The notes beneath the pieces were generated by a model. That model worked only from the letters and a program-made list of their open reading frames with translations, was not told the origin of the DNA and made no database searches. A stretch of DNA of 24,854 bases from NCBI GenBank assembly GCA_045612485.1, contig JAZKZE010000149.1, positions 1-24,854 on the forward strand, in the 5' to 3' direction. Position numbers and translations under genes: made by a program. This document shows positions 7,889 through 15,908 of this stretch, in pieces. This stretch comes from RGIG5327 sp045612485. GTDB lineage: Bacteria > Verrucomicrobiota > Lentisphaeria > Victivallales > UBA1829. Each line of letters opens with the position of its first letter. The first letter of the stretch is position 1.

Positions 7889-8650
7889 ATGATGAATTCC
7901 GCACATTATAAAAAATTTACGCTGATCGAACTTCTTGTTGTTATCGCCATTATCGCTATCCTTGCAGGGATGCTTCTTCCCGCTTTGGGAAGGGCAAGAG
8001 AAAGTGCCAGGGATATTACCTGTACAAACAAACGCAAACAGCATTTTCTCTATCATGCTTCTTATCAGTCTTCCTATAAGGATTGGTCTCCCAGCGGCGG
8101 GTATGTGGCGAACCGTGATTATGCACCCAATCTTGTCCGCCTTCTGGGGCAGCCAACTGCCAGTTACTGGGGGCTTGGGATCGCACCGTGGAAGTTTGCC
8201 GATGGAAAAAGATATAATATCCTTTTCTGCGATACTGCGGAAACCTATGCAAAATCTTATTTTACAAGTTTTGTGGTCTGTGCCAATCTGAGCGGGGATG
8301 GCAGCAAGCGTACAGAACGCGGCCTTGAATGGATCAGGGATAAAAACAGGGGATTTTTCAAGCCTTCTTCCATCAAACATCCTTCTGCTGTTCACTGGAT
8401 GCACTGTGCCAACACTTATTCCAGCAATTATTTTCACATGTGGCACAGCCGGATGATGAAAGGAACGACCATTTCCTTTATCGACGGCAGTACCCGCTAT
8501 ATCCACTTTATCGGAAATCCGAAAATGTGGACACCCACGATCGATTATCAGGGACTTAAAGCTACTGATTCACGCTTTATCCGGAGATTTACCATTTCCA
8601 ATGCCAATACAAATGGTTATCCCTGTATCGGAAATTTTGATAAAAATTGA
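7889..8650 (+). CDS. Pseudopilin-like protein 1 (prepilin-type N-terminal domain)
   Basis: A 253-aa protein with a short basic leader (MMNSAHYKK), then FTLIELLVVIAIIAILAG, the hydrophobic N-terminal helix of type II secretion/type IV pilin proteins. The family inserts in the inner membrane and is normally processed by a prepilin peptidase before assembly. Glu5 of the mature form is present, but the residue before the expected cut is Lys, not Gly. The globular part has aromatic-rich segments and near the C-terminus a WHSRMMKGTTISFIDGS motif, a variant of the H-x9-DG motif in which the spacing is 12. The ATG at 7892 has better spacing to GGAG (7881-7884) than the one at 7889. The gene has its own promoter and terminator, so it is a solitary unit. 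Function is unknown; a surface adhesin or capture role is inference. Confidence 0.88.
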   Translation: MMNSAHYKKFTLIELLVVIAIIAILAGMLLPALGRARESARDITCTNKRKQHFLYHASYQSSYKDWSPSGGYVANRDYAPNLVRLLGQPTASYWGLGIAPWKFADGKRYNILFCDTAETYAKSYFTSFVVCANLSGDGSKRTERGLEWIRDKNRGFFKPSSIKHPSAVHWMHCANTYSSNYFHMWHSRMMKGTTISFIDGSTRYIHFIGNPKMWTPTIDYQGLKATDSRFIRRFTISNANTNGYPCIGNFDKN

Positions 8651-8693
8651 TCGTTTCTGCTGTTGAAAACAGAAAAAAGATTTTTACAGAAAA

Positions 8694-8726
8694 ACAGAAG
8701 CTCCGGAAGGAACTTCTGTTTTTTTT
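8694..8726 (+). terminator. Rho-independent terminator after pseudopilin 1
   Basis: ACAGAAG (8694-8700) pairs with CTTCTGT (8713-8719), extended inside by TCC/GGA, and is followed by eight T residues. Confidence 0.85.
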
Positions 8727-8823
8727 CTTGCCGTAAACCCTGTCCGGAAGAAAAAATAAGTGCCTACAATGGAAAATAGTTTGGTTTTGTCTTTATTATC
8801 CTGCATCAAAGAGAAAATCTGTC

Positions 8824-8852
8824 TTGTAATTTACATGAAGTGGTGCTATATT
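8824..8852 (+). promoter_or_regulatory. Promoter of the rpsA operon
   Basis: -35 TTGTAA (8824-8829), exactly 17 nt, -10 TATATT (8847-8852). It predicts a leader of roughly 80 nt that contains a hairpin. Confidence 0.7.
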
Positions 8853-8869
8853 ATAGAGATTAAAAAAGG

Positions 8870-8895
8870 TGCATTTCCCTTCCCGGGAAATTGCA
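8870..8895 (+). promoter_or_regulatory. Hairpin in the rpsA leader
   Basis: TGCA-TTTCCC (8870-8879) pairs with GGGAAA-T-TGCA (8885-8895) with one bulged base, leaving a 5-nt loop. It sits near the predicted 5' end of the rpsA mRNA, and the 46 nt between it and the start codon lack an SD. It could be a site for feedback by S1 or a 5' stabiliser; this role is inferred. Confidence 0.45.
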
Positions 8896-8941
8896 TGGAG
8901 TATTCCGAATAAAAAAATCAACAAAAGAAAAACAAACAAAA

Positions 8942-10675
8942 ATGGCTAAAGAAGCAACAAAAGTTTACGTTGATCTGAGCAACACACTCACAATGGAAGA
9001 ACTGCTCACCGGAGCAGTAAAAAGCAACAATTTTGCGGAAGATACCATTATCTCCGGTAAGATCGTTGAAAAACGTCAGGACAGTGTCCTTGTTGACATC
9101 GGTTACAAAGCGGAAGGTATGCTTGCCTCCACTGAATTCAGATGCTGGGATGACGTGAAAGTCGGCGACAGCGTGGATGTGTACCTCGAGTCCATCGAAA
9201 ACGAAAACAATATGCCCGAACTCTCCCTCTCCAAGGCCAACTTCATCAAAGCCTGGGACAAGATCACTTCCGAATACGGCGAAGGCAGCATCATCAAGGG
9301 TCTTATGAAACGCCGTGTCAAAGGCGGTATCATCATCGACCTGGAAGGTGTGGAAGCATTCCTGCCCGGTTCCCAGATCGATATCGGCCCTGTGAAGAAC
9401 ATGGATGAATTCATCGGTAAGGAATATGACCTGAAGATCCTCAAAATCAATCAGGAACGCAAAAATATCGTTGTCTCCCGCAGAGAACTTCTGGAAGAAT
9501 CCCGCAAAGACCGCCGTACCGCCCTCCTCAAAGAAATGGATCGCGATCAGGTTCGCAAAGGTACTGTCAAGAATATCACCGATTTCGGTGCCTTCATCGA
9601 TCTCGGCGGCGTGGATGGTCTTCTCCACATCACCGATATGTCCTGGGGCAGAATCTCCCATCCTTCCGAAATGCTGGAAGTCGGTCAGGAAATCGAAGTT
9701 GTTGTGCTTGACATCGACTTTGAAAAAGAACGCGTTTCCCTGGGGCTCAAACAGAAAACCCGCAATCCCTGGGACGAAGTGGAAGGCAAATATCCTGTTG
9801 GAGCTTCCATCAAGGGCCGCGTAGTCAATATCATGCCCTACGGTGCATTTGTTGAACTGGAACAGGGTGTGGAAGGTTTGATCCACGTTTCCGAAATGAG
9901 CTGGACCAAACGCATTACCAAAGCCGGTGATGTTGTCAGCGTCGGCGAAGAAGTGGAAGCTGTTGTTCTGGATATCGACAAAGAAAACAAAAAGATCTCT
10001 CTGGGTCTGCGTCAGAAAACCCGCAATCCCTGGGAAGTTCTTGCTGAAAAATATCCTGCCGGCAGCCGCGTAAAAGGCAAAGTCCGCAACATGACCACCT
10101 ACGGTGCATTCGTTGAAATCGAAAACGACATTGACGGTATGATCCATGTTTCCGACATGAGCTGGACCCGCAAGATCAACAACCCCAACGAAGTGCTGAA
10201 AGTGGGCGAAGAAGTGGAAGCTGTCATTCTGGACATCGATCCTTCCCAGCAGCGCATCTCCCTGGGTATCAAACAGCTGGAAGAAGATCCCTGGGCCGGT
10301 ATCGAATCCATCTACAAGATCGGTGATGCTGTTTCCGGTAAAGTGACCAAGATCACTGCTTTCGGTGCCTTCATCGAACTTTCCCACAAGATCGACGGTC
10401 TCGTTCACATCTCCCAGATCAGCAAAGACCGCGTGGAAAAAGTGAAAGATAAACTTGCTCTCGGTCAGGATATCGAAGCACGCGTCATCAAAATCGACAA
10501 AGATGAACGCCGTATCGGTCTCTCCATCAAAGCTATGGAAGAAGGCTTCTCTGAAGCTGATCTCAAAGCTGCTGAACAGGAAGTCACCGCTGCACTGCCC
10601 CCCTCCGGAAATCTGGTGGACATGGGCGATGCTCTCGGAAAAGCCTTTGAAGGTCTTGACTCCGAAAACGAATAA
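8942..10675 (+). CDS. rpsA: 30S ribosomal protein S1
   Basis: A 577-aa RNA-binding protein of the small ribosomal subunit that recruits and unfolds mRNAs for translation initiation. Six S1 (OB-fold) repeats are visible at about residues 36-101, 117-183, 203-272, 287-358, 374-445 and 461-531. Repeats 3-5 are closest to consensus, for example KGTVKNITDFGAFIDLGGVD and GLLHITDMSW. Length fits the six-domain proteobacterial-type S1 (about 557 aa in E. coli). The start at ATG 8942 (MAKEATK) is chosen over the upstream TTG because the upstream reading lies inside the leader hairpin. Unlike its neighbours it has no SD, only an A-rich leader, in line with the SD-poor leader of rpsA in E. coli. Codons are C-ending and strongly biased, as expected for high expression. 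It heads a probable operon with the next two genes. Confidence 0.97.
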   Translation: MAKEATKVYVDLSNTLTMEELLTGAVKSNNFAEDTIISGKIVEKRQDSVLVDIGYKAEGMLASTEFRCWDDVKVGDSVDVYLESIENENNMPELSLSKANFIKAWDKITSEYGEGSIIKGLMKRRVKGGIIIDLEGVEAFLPGSQIDIGPVKNMDEFIGKEYDLKILKINQERKNIVVSRRELLEESRKDRRTALLKEMDRDQVRKGTVKNITDFGAFIDLGGVDGLLHITDMSWGRISHPSEMLEVGQEIEVVVLDIDFEKERVSLGLKQKTRNPWDEVEGKYPVGASIKGRVVNIMPYGAFVELEQGVEGLIHVSEMSWTKRITKAGDVVSVGEEVEAVVLDIDKENKKISLGLRQKTRNPWEVLAEKYPAGSRVKGKVRNMTTYGAFVEIENDIDGMIHVSDMSWTRKINNPNEVLKVGEEVEAVILDIDPSQQRISLGIKQLEEDPWAGIESIYKIGDAVSGKVTKITAFGAFIELSHKIDGLVHISQISKDRVEKVKDKLALGQDIEARVIKIDKDERRIGLSIKAMEEGFSEADLKAAEQEVTAALPPSGNLVDMGDALGKAFEGLDSENE

Positions 10676-10717
10676 TCTGAATAATCACCTGTATCTATAA
10701 AAAAGGAGCCGGAAAAA

Positions 10718-11827
10718 ATGGATGAGCAGAAAGAAAAAAATGCACAGATGACTTTTGATTTCGGCTTTACTGACGATTCCGTACAGGAAGTGGAAGTTAT
10801 GGATATAGGAGATGCAGAAGATTCACAGGGACTCCCTCCGGATAATCTTATGCCGGAAGGGGAGTCCCTTTCCCTTTCAGAGCCGGAAGAGGAGATGGAA
10901 GAAGAGTTCCCCGTTGAAGCGGAAGAGAAAGAGTCTGCTTATGAAGAAGGGGAGGAAGGTATTGAGATCATCAGCGATGATGAACCTTTTGTTTCTTCCG
11001 GCGTTGAAAAGGAAAATGAGTCTGTTGCAGAGCGTGGGCAGAATGAAGATATTCCTGCGGCAGAGTCCGTTGCTGAACCTGTTCCTGTAAAACGTGAGAA
11101 AGTACTTGCATTTGATGTAAAAAATGTAAGAAGAAGTGCCCTGGCATTTCTTGCTTCACTGGGGGCTGATGCTGTTGCCGCGGATGTACCGCTCCGCTAC
11201 CGGAAATATGTTGTGGATGCAGCGGCATGCTGGTGCAGTCCGGACAGTAAAAAAGGAATGAAAGCAAGCCGTACAGCTGCTGTGCAGGTCGTAATGAAGG
11301 ATTCTGCATTTTTTACTGAAAAAGGGAAACTTCTTCCCCTTCTTGCGGAAGCTAAGGAGGAGCTGGAAAACTTGAAAAAAGAGATCCGGACAAATGAACC
11401 TTCTTTACGGATCTGCGATACCCTTTTCTGTGATGAGGGGAGGTGGGATTATTCCCGGTCTGCCGATCCCCGGTATAAAGAATTGCTTGATAAGATTGCC
11501 GGATTGGAAAAAACTCTTTTCAGGGGGACTGTTTTTGACAGATTGCGTAAAACACGTTCCGCATCGGAATTTTATCTGGTTGTTCCGGAAGATTTCATTG
11601 CAAAAGAATCTGTTCCGGAAGAGTGGGGACTTGTTTATGTGAAAAAAGATCTTTCCTTCCATCTTGTGAAAGAACCCGGAACGCTTGTTTCAAGTCCGGA
11701 GGATATGAATTTCCTTGCTCTGAATATTGCCCGTGCTTCTATGCAGAATGTACTTTTTGCCAATGGTATCCTGAAGAGCGGGGATAACTGGACTCTTATC
11801 AGACAGCCGAGAAAACGCAGAGCCTGA
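10718..11827 (+). CDS. Acidic N-terminal protein with a possible MmcB-like (PD-(D/E)XK-type) C-terminal domain
   Basis: A 369-aa protein with no signal peptide or membrane helix. Residues about 18-120 are extremely acidic and low-complexity (for example EPEEEMEEEFPVEAEEK), probably disordered. Residues about 130-369 look globular. The segment ASEFYLVVPEDFIAKESVPE followed by EWGLVYV and a late SPEDMNFLALNIARA helix resembles MmcB-family DNA-repair proteins, whose fold is that of restriction-like nucleases. The matching core would be RYRKYVVDAAA and AAVQVVMK, but the usual E-x-K is not intact, and long insertions separate the parts. The homology is therefore tentative and catalysis doubtful. 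The SD AGGAG lies 10 nt before the ATG; the gap to rpsA is 42 nt and to the acyltransferase gene 63 nt, suggesting co-transcription. Confidence 0.55.
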   Translation: MDEQKEKNAQMTFDFGFTDDSVQEVEVMDIGDAEDSQGLPPDNLMPEGESLSLSEPEEEMEEEFPVEAEEKESAYEEGEEGIEIISDDEPFVSSGVEKENESVAERGQNEDIPAAESVAEPVPVKREKVLAFDVKNVRRSALAFLASLGADAVAADVPLRYRKYVVDAAACWCSPDSKKGMKASRTAAVQVVMKDSAFFTEKGKLLPLLAEAKEELENLKKEIRTNEPSLRICDTLFCDEGRWDYSRSADPRYKELLDKIAGLEKTLFRGTVFDRLRKTRSASEFYLVVPEDFIAKESVPEEWGLVYVKKDLSFHLVKEPGTLVSSPEDMNFLALNIARASMQNVLFANGILKSGDNWTLIRQPRKRRA

Positions 11828-11890
11828 GCTTTGTCCGGAAATTTTTCTTTCTTAACACTTTTTACTATTTAAAGAAAAAGGATCTTCTTT

Positions 11891-12883
11891 ATGTTGAACA
11901 TCCCGGCACTTTTTGTTTACCTTCTGGCGACCGGATTCGGCTGGATCATAGGAAAATGCAGCCGCAGTTTTTTGCGGAAAACTGCGGTGTTTCTGGGCAG
12001 TGTCATGTATATATTCCCCTGCTTCGGCAAACTGTGTCTTGTAAATGTGATGACAGCATTTCCTGAAAAAAGCCGGGAGGAGGCTGCAAGAATTGCAAAA
12101 GAAAGTTTGCAGAACCTTGTGCTTACTGTTCTGGAATTTTTCTGGATAAGGCAGCATCCGGATAAACTGTGTGAGATCGTGGATATTTCAGCTTCTGATG
12201 CCGCTGCTGCGGAAGGTTTGAAAAAAACAGAAGAAGGCAAAGGGGCTATTCTGGTGACTCCCCATCTGGGAAACTGGGAATTTTCCGGAAGAATACTTGC
12301 CCAGGTCTATAAATATAAAATGGCAACAGTTGTACGCAGTACCCGGAATCCCTATCTTGATAAACTTGTCAGCGGAAGCCGCAGTTCCGGCGGAGATGTG
12401 GAGATCATTTATTCCAAAGGCGGGGCGAAAGCGATGAATATAGCTTTGAAAAGCGGAAAAACTCTGGGGATCCTTATTGATCAGAATGTGAAATTGCGTC
12501 ACGGCGGGATTTTTGTAAATATGTTCGGACTTCCGGTTCCTGTGAGCCGGGCACCGGCAGCTCTGGGCAGAACGCAGGACAGATTTTTTGCGGTGGGAGC
12601 TACTTTGCGGAAAAAAGACGGAACTATGGCAAGTTTTCTGAAAACCTTACCGAAACCGGCAAAAGAGTATGAAAGTGATGAGGAGTTGATCCAGGCATTG
12701 ACAGATCTTTCCGAAGAGTTTATCCGCATGGCTCCGGAACAGTATCTGTGGATGTACAGGCGTTTCCAGTATATACCCCACGGGACACCGGAAGAGATCG
12801 TGAAAAGGTATCCTGCTTATGCAAAGTTTCCCAACAAACATTTTTACACAAATAATCCTCTGGAATTGGGAAGAAGAAAATAA
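11891..12883 (+). CDS. Lipid A biosynthesis-type lauroyl/myristoyl acyltransferase (LpxL/HtrB family)
   Basis: A 330-aa membrane-associated acyltransferase of the LpxL/LpxM/HtrB family, which adds secondary acyl chains to lipid A on the cytoplasmic face of the inner membrane. An N-terminal hydrophobic segment (about 5-22) anchors it. The catalytic H-x4-D/E motif is H125-LGNW-E130 (TPHLGNWEFSG). Downstream blocks typical of the family follow: GGAKAMNIALKSGKTLGILI, the DQN at 197-199 and the FGLPVPVSRAPAALG substrate-binding region. Length matches the family (about 300-330 aa). AAGGA precedes the ATG by 8 nt. It is the last gene before a strong terminator. Its presence suggests a Gram-negative outer membrane with LPS, but the exact acyl donor and acceptor cannot be told. 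Confidence 0.9.
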   Translation: MLNIPALFVYLLATGFGWIIGKCSRSFLRKTAVFLGSVMYIFPCFGKLCLVNVMTAFPEKSREEAARIAKESLQNLVLTVLEFFWIRQHPDKLCEIVDISASDAAAAEGLKKTEEGKGAILVTPHLGNWEFSGRILAQVYKYKMATVVRSTRNPYLDKLVSGSRSSGGDVEIIYSKGGAKAMNIALKSGKTLGILIDQNVKLRHGGIFVNMFGLPVPVSRAPAALGRTQDRFFAVGATLRKKDGTMASFLKTLPKPAKEYESDEELIQALTDLSEEFIRMAPEQYLWMYRRFQYIPHGTPEEIVKRYPAYAKFPNKHFYTNNPLELGRRK

Positions 12884-12902
12884 TACATCCTGTTATATAT
12901 GG

Positions 12903-12945
12903 AAAGGGGAAGGATTGCGGTAACGCAATTCTTCCCCTTTTGTTT
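12903..12945 (+). terminator. Strong rho-independent terminator closing the rpsA-acyltransferase unit
   Basis: A 17-bp stem (12903-12919 with 12924-12940, one G-T pair) is capped by a GTAA tetraloop and followed by TTTTGTTTT. It also stands 20 nt downstream of the minus-strand MIF-like gene and may serve both directions. Confidence 0.9.
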
Positions 12946-12964
12946 TCTGTACAGATCGTTTGGA

Positions 12965-13300
12965 TCAGTTCCAGCCCCAGTAGGAGGCATCGCTTCCCAT
13001 GTACCGCAGAAAGATTTTTTTGGGATCAATGCCGAAGGGGGCGAGCAATTCTCCGAATTTAACAGGAAATGCTTTGGCAGCTTCTTCTGTAACGGAACCA
13101 ATGAAAGCAATGACGATAAAAGCAGAATCATTGTTTACTGTACCGCCGAAAGAGATGGTCATATTGCTTTCAATACGCACCTGTACAACACTTTCCGGTT
13201 TGTTGAGTGTTTCTGCACAAAGTCTGCTTATGGCGATGGCAAGAGTTTTTTCCTGATCTTTTGTAAGAGCAGCGGATGTTTCAAGTTTGACAGAGGGCAT
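12965..13300 (-). CDS. MIF-like phenylpyruvate/dopachrome tautomerase homologue
   Basis: A 111-aa protein of the macrophage migration inhibitory factor (MIF) branch of the tautomerase superfamily. These form trimers whose N-terminal proline, exposed after Met removal, acts as catalytic base. Pro2 is present (MPSVKLE). The K34-P35 pair aligns with the Lys32-Pro of human MIF, and SNMTISFGGT matches the family's M-x-FGG turn. The C-terminus YMGSDASYWGWN corresponds to the NVGWN tail. The MIF CxxC redox motif is absent. An AAAGGA SD precedes the start. No signal peptide is present, as in all MIFs. It is divergent from the MscS gene. The natural substrate in bacteria is unknown; mimicry of host MIF is a possibility but not shown. 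Confidence 0.88.
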   Translation of the reverse strand: MPSVKLETSAALTKDQEKTLAIAISRLCAETLNKPESVVQVRIESNMTISFGGTVNNDSAFIVIAFIGSVTEEAAKAFPVKFGELLAPFGIDPKKIFLRYMGSDASYWGWN

Positions 13301-13334
13301 GATCTATTCCTTTCTTTTTCAGGTATCCGGATGT

Positions 13335-13362
13335 AATTTATCATATTTCCGGAAAAATGCAA
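13335..13362 (-). promoter_or_regulatory. Candidate promoter of the MIF-like gene
   Basis: Minus strand: TTGCAT (13357-13362), 16-nt spacer, TAAATT (13335-13340). Confidence 0.35.
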
Positions 13363-13417
13363 GAAAGATAAGGTTTATTCAGAAAAAAATTGTTTTTACA
13401 AAGAATCAGAACATAAT

Positions 13418-13446
13418 TTGAAAATGGCAATCTAATAAAGTAAAAC
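13418..13446 (+). promoter_or_regulatory. Candidate promoter of the MscS-type channel gene
   Basis: TTGAAA (13418-13423), 17-nt spacer, TAAAAC (13441-13446). The -10 is weak, and an overlapping TTGTTT/TAATTT pair about 25 nt upstream is an alternative. Confidence 0.35.
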
Positions 13447-13466
13447 AATATTTTACGGAGGGGGAT

Positions 13467-14624
13467 ATGGAGAAAACTGCCATTGCCAATAACAGATTCG
13501 ATCTTGTTGCCCTGTGGGATTCCTGGGGGAATGATGTAAATAATTACGGCGTCTGGATAGGTCAGAACCGTTTCGGACTTCTCCTTTTTCTGCTGGGAAC
13601 GGCGATCGCATTGTTTTTATTTTTATTTACACTGCTTTTTCTGAAAAAACTTCTGTTTCCCCGTCTGAAACAGAAACATAAACGTATGGCTGTGTTGTGG
13701 GAATCTCTTGTATTGCCGGCGGCATTTCTTATTTTGTTTGCAGGGATTTCCATAAGCAGTCACCTTGTGGCTTTTCCGGAAAAACTGGAACTGTATCTCA
13801 ACAGGGTCTTATATGCCATGTTTATTGTGATCCTGTTGAACGGGGCATTGCGTTTTATTCATAATCTCAATGATCTTCTGGTGGAGAAATTCCGAACGAA
13901 AGATCCGGAATCTTATAATGTAAACAAACTTTTTATGGATCTCTCCCGCAGTGTGATCAAACTGGCAATATGGGTTTTCGGGGTGATTTTTATATTGCAG
14001 GATATTTTCGGACTGCATATTACAGCATTGATGGCAAGTGCCGGGATACTGGGATTGGGGATAGCGTTTGCTGCACAGAATACCATCGGCAATCTTTTCG
14101 GGGCATTTTCCATTCTGGGAAGTAAATTATTCAAAGTGGGGGACTGGATCAAAACAGGAAATACAGAGGGGATCGTGGAACAGATCGGCTTCAGAAGCGT
14201 ACGCGTACGGGCATTCGGAGGACGGCTGATCGATGTACCCAACCGGCTCATTGCCGATTCCCAGGTGGAAAATTTTTCCAACCGGGAATATTGGCGGGAG
14301 CATTTTGTTTATTCTCTCACCTATCAGACCAGTGCGGAAAAAATGGAGAAGGCCATTGAAATACTTAAAGAGATCGGACGCGATATGGAAGAGGAGCTGC
14401 TTCCCGGAAAAGTTCCGGAATTTGCTTTTCTGAACTGTTCAGCAAGTTCCCTGGATCTGGACGGCTATGTATGGTTCCGGCAGATGGACTGGTTTTCCAT
14501 GCGGGCGGCAAGGGGACGCTTCAATCTGGAAGTCGTAAAAAGATTCGGGGAAAACGGTCTGGAATTTGCCTATCCCACAACAACGGTATATCTTGCTGAT
14601 GCGGGACAGACTCCGGTACCGTAA
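13467..14624 (+). CDS. Mechanosensitive ion channel, MscS family
   Basis: A 385-aa inner-membrane channel of the small-conductance mechanosensitive family, which opens under membrane tension to release solutes on osmotic downshock. Four hydrophobic segments are seen: about 36-64, 78-100, 108-133 and 160-182. The last is followed by the pore-lining helix HITALMASAGILGLGIAFAA (184-203) and the conserved QNTIGNLFGAFSI block. The beta domain follows (KVGDWIKTGNTEGIVEQIGF, then RLIDVPN at 253-259), and the remainder forms the cytoplasmic cage. It has one more membrane helix than E. coli MscS (286 aa). A very strong SD (GGAGGGGG) precedes the ATG at 13467. The stop lies 3 nt from the stop of the convergent nuclease-like gene. 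Confidence 0.95.
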   Translation: MEKTAIANNRFDLVALWDSWGNDVNNYGVWIGQNRFGLLLFLLGTAIALFLFLFTLLFLKKLLFPRLKQKHKRMAVLWESLVLPAAFLILFAGISISSHLVAFPEKLELYLNRVLYAMFIVILLNGALRFIHNLNDLLVEKFRTKDPESYNVNKLFMDLSRSVIKLAIWVFGVIFILQDIFGLHITALMASAGILGLGIAFAAQNTIGNLFGAFSILGSKLFKVGDWIKTGNTEGIVEQIGFRSVRVRAFGGRLIDVPNRLIADSQVENFSNREYWREHFVYSLTYQTSAEKMEKAIEILKEIGRDMEEELLPGKVPEFAFLNCSASSLDLDGYVWFRQMDWFSMRAARGRFNLEVVKRFGENGLEFAYPTTTVYLADAGQTPVP

Positions 14625-14627
14625 ATA

Positions 14628-15476
14628 TTATTTCATGGAAAGGGTTACTACAACCGGGTAATGGTCGGAAGCAAAGCCTTTAGGGAACTTTGTATCTATA
14701 GTTTTATGGGAATAAACGGTGAAGGAATCAGATACAAAGATAAAATCAATGGGGTAAGGAGTCGTATAGGTTTTTCTTCCGTAGGAATGGAAGGTCTGGA
14801 TCGGGCCTTCGTGAGGGGTACGGGAGATCCGGGAGGAATCCTTCAGGAAGGAGGCGGCAGTCTTCCAGGTGGGGGTATCGGGGCGGGAATTGAAATCTCC
14901 GGTAAGGATGAGAGGAGCGTTTGCCGCCTTTTCTGAAGCGTGTTTTTTCAAAAGTTTGATCCCGTTGATCCGGGCGTCCTCACTGTAGTTGTCCAGATGG
15001 GTATTGTAATAGATAAAGGTTTTGCTGTTCTTCTTATCCCGGAAAAGTCCCCAGGTGGCAATGCGGGGGTGACGGCTCTTCCAGGAACGGAAACCGGGGA
15101 CATCCGGTTTTTCAGACAGCCCGAAGGTCCCGCTGTCAAGCACTTCAAAACGTTCCTTCTTGTAAAGAATGGCGGAAAATTCCCCCTGATCCATGAAATC
15201 GTTTCTGCCTTTGCCGATAAAAGCAAATTTACCGTCGGCAGTCAGGTCATCCAGCTGATTACGGTAGGCTTCCTGAACTCCGAAAATGTCAAAATCATTC
15301 TGCCGGATAATGGTAAGACAGCGGGCTTTGCGTTCTTCCCATGAGTGAGGTGTTTTATCTACCGGGCAGCGTACATTGAAGGTTGCAAGGGTGAAAGTAT
15401 CGCCGGAATGGGTAAATGATTTACATCCGGAGAGAAGAAAAAAAGGCAGAAGAGTGAGAAGGGAAAATTTGGACAT
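14628..15476 (-). CDS. Lipoprotein of the endonuclease/exonuclease/phosphatase family
   Basis: A 282-aa protein with a lipoprotein signal peptide: hydrophobic residues 6-15, lipobox LLSGC with the acylated Cys at 18. It is therefore expected to be membrane-anchored outside the cytoplasm. The rest is a complete EEP-fold metal-dependent phosphoesterase: N34 in TFNVRC, catalytic E69 in VQE, YYNTHLD, LTGDFN, DFIF and the C-terminal SDHYPV with the catalytic His. Family members hydrolyse DNA, RNA, phospholipids or inositol phosphates. Surface location suggests nutrient or phosphate scavenging, but this is inference. GGAGA precedes the ATG at 15476. No operon partner is seen. Confidence 0.92.
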   Translation of the reverse strand: MSKFSLLTLLPFFLLSGCKSFTHSGDTFTLATFNVRCPVDKTPHSWEERKARCLTIIRQNDFDIFGVQEAYRNQLDDLTADGKFAFIGKGRNDFMDQGEFSAILYKKERFEVLDSGTFGLSEKPDVPGFRSWKSRHPRIATWGLFRDKKNSKTFIYYNTHLDNYSEDARINGIKLLKKHASEKAANAPLILTGDFNSRPDTPTWKTAASFLKDSSRISRTPHEGPIQTFHSYGRKTYTTPYPIDFIFVSDSFTVYSHKTIDTKFPKGFASDHYPVVVTLSMK

Positions 15477-15767
15477 GGCGAGATTTCTCCATTGATTTGT
15501 TTTTGTAATACCATAGGTGTGTGATACATTAATTTATCCCGATTCAGTGAAAAAGCAAATATTATTCAAAAAAACTCCGCAGAGTTGATATCCTTTAAAG
15601 AGGTAATAATTGTTTACTGATGCAGGGGAGTTGACATCCGGGTGAACGGGCTTTTAATGTAACGGAAAAACTGAAAAAACTTTTTGAAATCAAAAAGTGT
15701 ACCTGCCTGAAACTATCTGATAATATATAAGAAAAGGGTATCTTGCAGAATTTTTTTTACAGAATTA

Positions 15768-15908
15768 CACAGCTGTTCCATAAAATCATGGAAAAAAGAG
15801 AAATGTTCGGTTGCCAGGCGAGGCGGTTGCCGCCGAGCGCGCAGTGGATGAGCGAATGAACCGCAGGGCAATCGCCTTGCGGACGCTCACAAGGAATTGT
15901 GAGCGTAT
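15768..15908 (+). repeat. Dispersed GC-rich structured repeat, copy 1
   Basis: This 141-nt stretch matches 24714-24854 with three substitutions and no gap, in the same orientation. It starts with the palindrome ACAGCTGT and carries three strong hairpins: GGCGG/CCGCC (15822-15834); CCGCAGGGC/GCCTTGCGG with one G-T pair and an AATC loop (15861-15882); and CGCTCACAA/TTGTGAGCG with a GGAA tetraloop (15884-15905). GGAA is a GNRA-type loop, which favours a folded RNA. The element likely continues to about 16010, where a GGGC/GCCC hairpin (15944-15958) and further motif copies occur, but the second copy is cut there by the window end. No coding content, transposase or target duplication was seen. 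It may be a structured RNA, an intergenic repeat or a non-autonomous mobile element. Confidence 0.85.

Noticed and set aside
8918..10408. 496-codon minus-strand open frame over rpsA
   Set aside because: Shadow of the strongly codon-biased S1 gene; composition (many His, Phe, Asp) is the reverse reading of the repeats.
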